Positions 26,917 through 33,511 of a stretch of DNA of 64,000 nt are shown piece after piece. The stretch is from Paraburkholderia xenovorans LB400 (GTDB taxonomy: Bacteria; Pseudomonadota; Gammaproteobacteria; Burkholderiales; Burkholderiaceae). The notes under the pieces are model-generated. The model did not search any database, had not been told where the DNA came from, and saw only the letters and a program-made list of their open reading frames with translations. The DNA lies in contig NC_007951.1 of NCBI RefSeq assembly GCF_000013645.1, positions 4,216,001 through 4,280,000 on the forward strand, written 5' to 3'. Each line of letters starts with the position of its first letter. The stretch's first letter is position 1. The position numbers and the translations under genes were made by a program.

Positions 26917-28256
26917 TTTGAAACCCTGATTTAGTCAAAAATGTCGTCCACGCGTCCTTTATGGCGACGTGGTTGTGCGTTAGTGGGTCGACGTTGTCGC
27001 TTTTGCTCGGCGGAGACCCGATCAGAGAACTAGAGGTTGATGTGCTCGCCAATCCGAAATCTGTGACTTTTCGTCACTCGTTACCAGGTTCGAATTGGGC
27101 TCATCAAATTCATCGAGTTCCAATACCGAAATCTCTTGCAACTTCGCATCTCATTACACGTTCTCGACGCCTGAGAATTTACGAGAATGGTCTGCACCGC
27201 AGAATAGGAGCACTCCGAATCAAGACGGGAATACTCCAAAGTTTCGATTCCATGACTTAAGAAAATTCAATCCAGAAAATTCAGCAATCCAAAGCGGACG
27301 CATCCGACGAGTAACGGGACCATATTTCGTCTGCGCGAATCATTTTTAAGAACAGTCTCACTGACGGGTAGCCATCAGGGTGTTAGGACGGGCTGGACTG
27401 ACAACGACTATCGCGGATGGCGTAAGAATTCTGGAAGAAAACCTGCCCACCTGGTCGGATTGTTCAGATGCGCGAAGAGCTTCGAAAGCCGCCGTCTCTT
27501 CGATGCCAAAGCACTAGCCGGATCGGTGCGCCGCGCCCGGCGGTGAAGAAACGGGTCTATGCGCGACGTCCCTGCAAAGGAATCAACTAGATACCGACGA
27601 CGGGCATCCTTATGGCGGCGCAGGACAAACGTCCCTTGATCATTCAGACGCGGCAATTTGAAACCGTCGCGCTGACACCGATGCCAGCTTGAGCTCGTGG
27701 TCGTTGACGCTTCATAACAATGCACAGATCACGGCCAACTTGCCTATGCCGCGTCTCGATTGACGACGGGACGCTAGTTCCTCGCCACGTGTGCAATTGT
27801 ATAAATCAGTGACATTGAGACTTATCTTATTAGTCATTCCAAAATACACATAAAGTATCTAAACGCTCCCAAATTCGCTTCGCTGTAAGCAGTGCAATAA
27901 TGCGTAGGCCGGTTTTTACACGGCCGGCCCTCCGAACGCATTCGATTGTCCATTCCGCTCGGAACGGTTGCCTCCGCTCCAGAAGTCAGATGGCGGGCGC
28001 GCCGCACTATCGCGGCCGCCTCTTCGACGAATCACAAGTGGCTTTTAAATTTCCGTGGCTGTGAACCACGACTGAACGAACCCGGTTTCCCCGTGAGTGG
28101 CGATGCTGGTCAGCCTGGCGCGCAGCAGGCGACAACAGGACAGTACCAAGCCAGCTACTGCGTTTTTATCGGCGCAGTGATTGCGTATCACGCACGACTC
28201 ACGTGATTCGTCAGTTCATCCATTTCATTTGAATCGCCGATAGGCAGGACGGCATC
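26917..28256. other. 1.3-kb region upstream of the adhesin with no supportable gene
   Basis: No convincing gene was found. The stretch at about 27040-27350 and 27780-27900 is visibly richer in A+T than the surroundings. It contains an inverted repeat GTGAC-TTTTC-GTCAC (27063-27077) and a 14-bp-spaced direct repeat GAAAATTCA (27261-27269 and 27275-27283). It must hold the adhesin promoter and leader. Small open frames at 27408-27725 (-) and 27946-28206 (+) show no recognisable motif and no good start site. Confidence 0.6.
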
Positions 28257-28691
28257 ATGAAACACCTTAGCTTCCTGGCCGCGATCGGCCTCTCAACCTG
28301 CGGCCTGACCACCGTCCTGACCACTCGACTACAAGTCGAAACCAAACTCGCCTCAATGGAGCACGCATGGGTCGATGCCGCAATCCACGGTGACCGCGCG
28401 ACGCTCGATCAATTGCTCGCCGACTCGTTCGTCGAGACGATGCCTAACAGTGCGCGTCGCACGAAGGCCGAGGTCCTGGTCGCACCAACGCTGCCGCCTG
28501 ATTCCGCGCAAACGCTCAGGGAGTTGAAGGTGCGTATCTTTGGAAATATCGCAATGGTTTCTGGTGTCAATCACTACACACCGGCCGCCGGCATAAAAAC
28601 AACCTCTTATGCTTTCACCGATTTGTACGTGCGACGTGGAGATACATGGCCTGCGGCATCGTCAGCTGCGACGCGCGCAAACAGCGCATAG
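28257..28691 (+). CDS. Small exported SnoaL/DUF4440-like protein
   Basis: A 144-residue protein with a short hydrophobic N-terminus (MKHLSFLAAIGLSTCGLTTVL), probably a signal peptide. An NTF2-like fold follows: MEHAWVDAAIHGDRATLDQLLADSF is the usual first helix of DUF4440 proteins, and FTDLYVRRGDTW the usual last strands. Function is unknown; members can be enzymes or ligand-binding proteins. The C-terminal end (ASSAATRANSA) resembles the family end but looks slightly diverged. It stands alone between the adhesin leader and the C4-like locus. Confidence 0.65.
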   Translation: MKHLSFLAAIGLSTCGLTTVLTTRLQVETKLASMEHAWVDAAIHGDRATLDQLLADSFVETMPNSARRTKAEVLVAPTLPPDSAQTLRELKVRIFGNIAMVSGVNHYTPAAGIKTTSYAFTDLYVRRGDTWPAASSAATRANSA

Positions 28692-28717
28692 ATGTTCTCT
28701 AGCGCTTAGCCAAACCT

Positions 28718-28744
28718 AAGAGGCGCGGTCGTTTCGCGCCTCTG
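28718..28744. terminator. Hairpin between convergent small genes
   Basis: GAGGCGCG and CGCGCCTC pair around GTCGTTT (28720-28742). It lies between the DUF4440-like gene and the convergent unknown gene. The T-run is poor on both strands, so termination is plausible only. Confidence 0.45.
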
Positions 28745-28775
28745 TTCATTTACCAGAGTGTGTCGACAGCCACTC

Positions 28776-29228
28776 TCAATGCGCGTTCGCAGCCGTGGCC
28801 GTATCCGTTTTACTCTCCGCCGATTTGCGCGTCGCTGTCACGCTCTGTCTAACGTCCGGCTTGTCCTTCTTCGCTTCGCGCCCCGCCTCCGCGAGCAGTT
28901 TCGCCGCAACACTCGCCGTAATCCGGCGATGAGCGATACCTCGCGCATCAAGCGCGATCACCTTATACAGCTCGCGGTCGCATTCCACTTCACGCTCGTA
29001 TTCCTCGCACGTTTCCACGAGCAACTCAAGCAGCACTTGCCGGCTGCGTCGTTCGTGGGTCGTCAGTGCAGGATTCCTATATATCGAGGTCGCAAGCGTT
29101 GCCAAACGGTTGAGTTGAGTCAACTGCCGTTCACACGAACCGAATGCCGACAGTGCAAGCTTTTCGTACTGCAAGGCATCGACTGGCGGGCGTGAGGCGG
29201 GTTTGGTGTTCTTTCCGATTTTGCTCAT
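28776..29228 (-). CDS. Hypothetical protein downstream of C4-like leader
   Basis: A 150-residue soluble, charged protein that I do not recognise. It is mostly helical by composition (LALSAFGSCERQLTQLNRLA, RRSRQVLLELLVETCEEYER) with a Lys/Thr/Ala-rich tail after residue 125. The ATG at 29228 has a clear AGGAG site 8 bases upstream, although the frame is open to 29294. It follows an unusual structured leader (29229-29462) that looks like a C4 antisense RNA module. In phage P1 such modules control icd and the ant antirepressor, so this gene may be the controlled product. Function unknown; a phage or plasmid origin is possible. Confidence 0.6.
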   Translation of the reverse strand: MSKIGKNTKPASRPPVDALQYEKLALSAFGSCERQLTQLNRLATLATSIYRNPALTTHERRSRQVLLELLVETCEEYEREVECDRELYKVIALDARGIAHRRITASVAAKLLAEAGREAKKDKPDVRQSVTATRKSAESKTDTATAANAH

Positions 29229-29325
29229 GGTGCGATCTCCTGAAAACTTGACTGGATCGCCCGACCCTCGCTTGCAAGGAGGGTGAGCGGGCACGTAGCG
29301 GGTTAGCAGACCGGGCCAAAAACAT
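29131..29325 (-). CDS. Icd-like leader ORF (possible)
   Basis: A 64-codon frame starting MFLARSANPLRARS from the ATG at 29325. It overlaps the first 98 bases of the unknown gene in another frame. The ATG lies inside the segment complementary to the upstream C4-like RNA (29300-29324). A GGAG lies in the hairpin upstream of the ATG. This is the arrangement of icd in phage P1, where a leader ORF couples translation to ant. Coding status cannot be proven from one sequence. Confidence 0.4.
   Translation of the reverse strand: MFLARSANPLRARSPSLQARVGRSSQVFRRSHHEQNRKEHQTRLTPASRCLAVRKACTVGIRFV
29300..29325 (-). promoter_or_regulatory. Predicted antisense target site over the leader start codon
   Basis: This 25-base segment is an imperfect inverted copy of 29414-29438: 20 of 25 positions match, including the runs TTAGCAG and GCCAAAAAC. 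Pairing with the upstream RNA would cover the ATG at 29325. A GGAGCCGAAAGGCTC hairpin is immediately upstream (29329-29348 on the plus strand). Confidence 0.5.
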
Positions 29326-29342
29326 ACCGGCGAGCCTTTCGG

Positions 29343-29462
29343 CTCCCCACCACGGCCCGCCCATTGAAATTAGACGTGCAGAGGCAGACGCACGCCCGCC
29401 TGGGCGGGTGTGCGGTTTTTGGCACTGGCTGCTAAACCAGACCACCGGTTGGTGCCGGTGGT
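29343..29462 (-). ncRNA. Candidate C4-type antisense RNA
   Basis: On the minus strand the order is: a -10 box, a hairpin with perfect 7-bp arms CCACCGG/CCGGTGG (29442-29461), the antisense segment (29414-29438), and a second strong hairpin (29390-29413, GCACGCCCGC with GCGGGTGTGC). The antisense segment is complementary to 29300-29324 further down the same transcript. This two-hairpin, two-recognition-block layout upstream of its own target is that of the C4 RNA of phages P1/P7. The family assignment is by architecture only; the 3' end is uncertain. Confidence 0.5.
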
Positions 29463-29468
29463 TCGGAA

Positions 29469-29474
29469 ATTATA
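29469..29474 (-). promoter_or_regulatory. Consensus -10 box for the C4-like transcript
   Basis: The minus strand reads TATAAT here, which would start transcription near 29462, exactly at the first hairpin. The -35 at a 17-base spacing (GCCAAT) is poor. Confidence 0.5.
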
Positions 29475-29570
29475 AATCAGCGCCCACGCACATTGGCCGT
29501 CCCAATATAGCCTCACAACGGCCCTGGCCGTTCAGCCTAAGACAACACGTCGCACATCAGCACCAACAAT

Positions 29571-29606
29571 AAAAAAAGGCAGTCTGCCGAATCCGGCAAA
29601 CCGCCC
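29571..29606 (-). terminator. Intrinsic terminator after hemJ
   Basis: On the minus strand an interrupted stem (GGC-GTTTGCCG with CGGCAGAC-GCC) is followed by seven T residues. It lies about 60 bases past the hemJ stop. Confidence 0.85.
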
Positions 29607-29664
29607 TTCTACGAATCCAAACCTGCAACCCAACCAACGCAGCAACCGCTCGCGCACGCGTGAG

Positions 29665-30081
29665 TTAAAACGGCTTGATCACCACCAACGCCACCGCCGC
29701 CAACATCCCCAGCACCGGCAACTCATTAAACATCCGATACCACTTATCCGACCGACGATTCTCACCGCGCTCAAAAGTCCGCAGCAGCACGCCGCAATAC
29801 GCGTGATAACCGATCAGCAGCACCACCACGCCGACCTTCGCGTGAATCCACCCCTGCCCGCTGCCGATGCCAATCACGAGCCACAGCCACAGCCCGCACG
29901 CCAACGCCGGCACCGCGATAAACGTCATGAAGCGAAACAGCTTGCGCGCCATCGTCAACAGACGCGCCGTGGCCGCGGGTTCCGTTTCCATCGCCAGATT
30001 GACGAAGATGCGCGGCAGATAGAACAGGCCGGCGAACCACGAAGCAACGAGGACGATATGAAACGTTTTGACCCAAAGCAT
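29665..30081 (-). CDS. hemJ: Protoporphyrinogen oxidase HemJ
   Basis: A 138-residue membrane protein with four hydrophobic segments and a conserved histidine near the N-terminus (LWVKTFHIV, H8). This matches the HemJ/UPF0093 family, which oxidises protoporphyrinogen IX late in haem synthesis in many proteobacteria lacking HemG/HemY. Motifs RIFVNLAM and KVGVVVLLIGYH fit. It follows proA on the same strand but is separated by a likely terminator. Confidence 0.82.
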   Translation of the reverse strand: MLWVKTFHIVLVASWFAGLFYLPRIFVNLAMETEPAATARLLTMARKLFRFMTFIAVPALACGLWLWLVIGIGSGQGWIHAKVGVVVLLIGYHAYCGVLLRTFERGENRRSDKWYRMFNELPVLGMLAAVALVVIKPF

Positions 30082-30109
30082 CGGCGATCCTTGTGCAGCG
30101 TATTGGCGT

Positions 30110-30141
30110 AAAAAGAAGCGCGCGTATCAGCGCGCCCCTGG
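30110..30141 (-). terminator. Terminator after proA
   Basis: GCGCGC arms around CTGATA, followed on the minus strand by TTCTTTTT, 27 bases past the proA stop. Confidence 0.7.
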
Positions 30142-30167
30142 GGAAGAACGAGCCCGCGAAGGCGCCC

Positions 30168-31439
30168 TTATTGACGGCCTTCGCCGTGCCCGAGCACGAC
30201 GTATTTCAACGACGTCAGCCCTTCGAGTCCCACCGGCCCGCGCGCATGCAGCTTGTCGTTCGAGATGCCGATCTCCGCGCCCAGACCGAATTCGAAACCA
30301 TCGGCAAAACGCGTCGACGCGTTGACCATCACGCTCGCCGAATCCACTTCGCGCAGGAAGCGCATCGCGCGATCGTGGTCTTCCGTGACGATCGCGTCGG
30401 TGTGCTGCGAGCTGTACTCGTTGATGTGCTCGATCGCCGCATCGAGATCGTCCACCACCTTGATCGCCAGCACCGGCGCGAGATATTCGGTGCGCCAGTC
30501 TTCCTCGGTCGCATCGCCGAGCGGTCCCACGCCCGCATCCGCCAGCACCGCGCGCGCCGCCGCATCCACCCGCAGTTCAACTTGCTTGTCGCGATACAGC
30601 TTGCCCAACGGCGGCAGCACTTCGGCTGCAATGCCGCGCGCAACCAGCAGCGTTTCCATCGTATTGCAGGTGCCGTAGCGGTGCGTCTTGGCGTTGTCGC
30701 AGACCGTCAGCGCCTTGGTCAGATCCGCGCGATCGTCCACGTACACGTGGCAGATGCCGTCGAGGTGCTTGATCATCGGCACGCGCGCTTCGTTCATCAG
30801 GCGCTCGATCAGGCTCTTGCCGCCGCGCGGCACGATCACGTCGACATATTCAGTCATGGTGATCAGCTTGCCGACCGCCGCGCGGTCCGAGGTGGCCACC
30901 ACCTGCACGGCGTCCTGCGGCAAACCGGCGGCTTCCAGCCCTTCGCCGATCAGCTTCGCCAGCGCCGTATTGCATTCGAGCGCTTCGGAACCGCCGCGCA
31001 GAATGGTGGCGTTGCCCGACTTGAGGCAGAGCGCCGCGGCGTCGATCGTCACGTTCGGACGCGATTCGTAGATGATGCCGATCACGCCGAGCGGCACGCG
31101 CATCTGACCGACCTGAATGCCGCTCGGCCGGTACTTCAGATTGCTGATCTCGCCGATCGGATCGGCCAGCGCGGCGACTTGCCGCAGACCTTCCACCATC
31201 GTCTTCAGCGCTTTGTCCGACAGCGTCAAACGGTCGATGAACGCGGCGTCGTGGCCTTTCTCGCGAGCCTTGGCCACGTCACGCGCATTCGCTTCTTTCA
31301 GCGAGGCGGCGTCGCGCTCGATCGCCTCGGCGACGGCGGCGAGCGCGGCGTTCTTCGCCGCCGTCGACGCCCGCGCCATAGCCCGCGATGCCTGGCGGGC
31401 GCGACGGCCGAGGTCGGTCATGTACTGGTCGATATCCAT
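30168..31439 (-). CDS. proA: Gamma-glutamyl phosphate reductase
   Basis: A 423-residue aldehyde-dehydrogenase-superfamily enzyme making glutamate semialdehyde for proline synthesis. The catalytic cysteine is C258 in RYGTCNTMETLL; other family segments are GVIGIIYESRPNVT and GLGAEIGISNDK. The open frame extends 56 codons upstream, but MDIDQYMTDLG at 31439 is the family N-terminus. proB is not in the window. Last in the bamE-to-proA run; a 255-bp gap follows holA. Confidence 0.95.
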   Translation of the reverse strand: MDIDQYMTDLGRRARQASRAMARASTAAKNAALAAVAEAIERDAASLKEANARDVAKAREKGHDAAFIDRLTLSDKALKTMVEGLRQVAALADPIGEISNLKYRPSGIQVGQMRVPLGVIGIIYESRPNVTIDAAALCLKSGNATILRGGSEALECNTALAKLIGEGLEAAGLPQDAVQVVATSDRAAVGKLITMTEYVDVIVPRGGKSLIERLMNEARVPMIKHLDGICHVYVDDRADLTKALTVCDNAKTHRYGTCNTMETLLVARGIAAEVLPPLGKLYRDKQVELRVDAAARAVLADAGVGPLGDATEEDWRTEYLAPVLAIKVVDDLDAAIEHINEYSSQHTDAIVTEDHDRAMRFLREVDSASVMVNASTRFADGFEFGLGAEIGISNDKLHARGPVGLEGLTSLKYVVLGHGEGRQ

Positions 31440-31694
31440 TGAAATTCTCGTGGTGCCGCGCACGTCGAGGTGCGGCGGACGGACAGAATGAGCGAATGAT
31501 TCAGCGATTGTAAGTCGGGCGAAGGCGCTTTGCTTGTCGGTAGGGCGGGTTGCGATTCGCGCCGGCGCACGGTGCACGTAGCAGGCTTGCCGGCTCGCTT
31601 GCGACACAGGAGCGCATCACGATGCAACTCAAGAGCGCCTTAAGACCGACCCACAAACGCCCTCACAAGGTGCCGGCTAGCCTGGCGTTGCCGT

Positions 31695-32813
31695 TCAGGC
31701 CGGCCTTCGTGCCGGTGCAGCAGTCCCGGCCCGAGGTCGCGGCGGTGGCACGGGCGACGTTTTCGGCGCCGCCACCGTCATGGCCAATTCGAACAGGCCA
31801 TCCCACGGATCAGGCGGCGGATCGTTGCGATGATTGCCCGGCGTGCCGCCCGACAAACCCTTCACCTGCCGATCCAGCCGCGCCGCCAGCGCAAGCGCCT
31901 TTTCCAGCGTGCCTTCGCTGACCCGCGACAACGCCGGCCCGATCAACCGTTCGCGCGGACCCCACACGCGGTTCTCGCGCACCAGCATGGCAAGCGGCTT
32001 GCCGGCCGCGACGCCGCGTTTGATGCGCAGCAGCGTGCGGACTTCTTCCACCACCGCCCACAGCACCAGCACCGCGGCCTCGCCTTCGCCGCGCAAGCCG
32101 TCGAGCATGCGCGACAGGCGGCCGACATCGCCGGCCAGCATCGCTTCATTCAGCTTGAAAACGTCGTAACGGGCGACGTTGAGCACAGCGTCCTGAACCT
32201 GCTCGAAGCTCAGCGACCCGGCCGGATACAGCAGCCCGAGCTTCTGGATTTCCTGATGCGCGGCGAGCAGATTGCCCTCCACACGCTCGGCGATGAAGGC
32301 CAGCGCGCGCCGCCCTTCTTCACCGGCAGCCACGCGCTGACCCTGCGCGGCGAGCCGCTGGCCCACCCAATTGGGCAACTGCGCACGCTCGACCGGATCG
32401 ATTTTCAACGCGACGCCGGCATCGGACAACGCCGTGAACCACGCCGACTTTTGCGTGGCCGCATCGAGCCGCGGCAGCGTGATCATGGTGAGCACATCGT
32501 CATTCACGGCGGCGGCCAGCGCTTTCAGCGCGTCCGCGCCTTCCTTGCCGGGCTTGCCCGACGGAATGCGCAACTCGACCAGTTGGCGGTCGCCGAACAG
32601 CGACATCGACTGGCTCGCGCCCAGCAGCGAACTCCAGTCGAAACCCCGCTCCACGGTGAACACCGAGCGATCGGTGAAGCCGGCCGCGCGCGCGGTGGCG
32701 CGAATCCGGTCGCACGCTTCCTGCGCGAGCAGGTGCTCGTCGCCGTACACGACGTACAGTCCGGCGAGTCCCTTGGCGAGATGCGCTTCGAGCGCGTCAA
32801 GTCGCAGTTGCAT
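31695..32813 (-). CDS. holA: DNA polymerase III subunit delta
   Basis: A 372-residue clamp-loader subunit that opens the sliding clamp. It has the AAA+-like fold with LYVVYGDEHLLAQEACDRIR near the N-terminus, the family's fingerprint, and a helical C-terminal collar. The C-terminus is extended by a Pro/Ala-rich tail of about 35 residues. It follows lptE by 54 bases, the common order leuS-lptE-holA. Confidence 0.93.
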   Translation of the reverse strand: MQLRLDALEAHLAKGLAGLYVVYGDEHLLAQEACDRIRATARAAGFTDRSVFTVERGFDWSSLLGASQSMSLFGDRQLVELRIPSGKPGKEGADALKALAAAVNDDVLTMITLPRLDAATQKSAWFTALSDAGVALKIDPVERAQLPNWVGQRLAAQGQRVAAGEEGRRALAFIAERVEGNLLAAHQEIQKLGLLYPAGSLSFEQVQDAVLNVARYDVFKLNEAMLAGDVGRLSRMLDGLRGEGEAAVLVLWAVVEEVRTLLRIKRGVAAGKPLAMLVRENRVWGPRERLIGPALSRVSEGTLEKALALAARLDRQVKGLSGGTPGNHRNDPPPDPWDGLFELAMTVAAPKTSPVPPPRPRAGTAAPARRPA

Positions 32814-32867
32814 GGCTACCGATCGGCGAAGTTGAACAGGTGCGGCACATTGAACGAAACACGACGC

Positions 32868-33419
32868 TCACAGAGGCGGCGGCGGCAGCGGCGCACGCGG
32901 CACGATCGCCGGCACTTCCTGGCCCGGCGCCGGATGCATGGAGCGCACGACCGACAGACGGCGTGAGAGCTGGTCGATCGCGTCGTTTTCCATATCGGCG
33001 AAGAGAATGTCGCTCTCGGCGGCCTTCGCCTGCGAAAACTGATCGCTATAGGTCATCGCGCGGTTCAGCGCGATCACGCTCGACGGAATCAGCAGCGTGC
33101 CGTCTTTGGCCGTCAGCGAATAGGTCATCGAGAGATTCAGCCCATACTCTTCGACCGCGCCCAGCGAATTCAGCGTCAGCGTGTTGATGCCGCGGCCTTC
33201 GGTAATCTGCAACGTGGCGTCGGCATTCGCAACCGACGTGACCACGACCGTGTCGCTGCCGCCTTGCACGATACGCGTCAGGCGCGCGGCCGCCGCCGGC
33301 GAACCGCCGGCGATGAAGAGGCGTTTGAATGCGTAGTCCTGCTGACCGCGCAACTGGAAGCCGCAGGCGGACAACATCAACACGCTGCAAGCCAGCGTCA
33401 AAAACGATCTGCGAGTCAC
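32868..33419 (-). CDS. lptE: LPS-assembly lipoprotein LptE
   Basis: A 183-residue outer-membrane lipoprotein that plugs the LptD barrel and helps place LPS. The signal ends in a lipobox with C19 (LMLSAC), then the GFQLRG segment typical of LptE/RlpB. I chose the GTG at 33419: it follows an AGGAG by 5 bases and begins the signal peptide (VTRRSFLTLACS). A longer frame opens at 33515, next to the leuS stop. The C-terminus is Pro-rich. Confidence 0.88.
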   Translation of the reverse strand: MTRRSFLTLACSVLMLSACGFQLRGQQDYAFKRLFIAGGSPAAAARLTRIVQGGSDTVVVTSVANADATLQITEGRGINTLTLNSLGAVEEYGLNLSMTYSLTAKDGTLLIPSSVIALNRAMTYSDQFSQAKAAESDILFADMENDAIDQLSRRLSVVRSMHPAPGQEVPAIVPRAPLPPPPL

Positions 33420-33511
33420 ATTGGCTCCTGGTTCGCAGTAGATTCCGCAGCGGGACAGGAGCGCCGCCGCACGCGACGGCGCCCTGCCTGCTGTCATTTC
33501 TTCGTCGGTCC

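Noticed and set aside
27062..27078. CRP-like site TGTGA/TCAC in the adhesin leader
   Set aside because: The spacer is 7 bases, not 6, and the right arm ends TCACT; reported only as an inverted repeat.
27408..27725. 105-codon minus-strand frame in the adhesin leader region
   Set aside because: Arg-rich composition without motif, no good start site, and in a region with no coding signature.
27946..28206. 86-codon plus-strand frame before the DUF4440-like gene
   Set aside because: No ribosome site, no recognisable domain, and composition unlike neighbours; left as intergenic.
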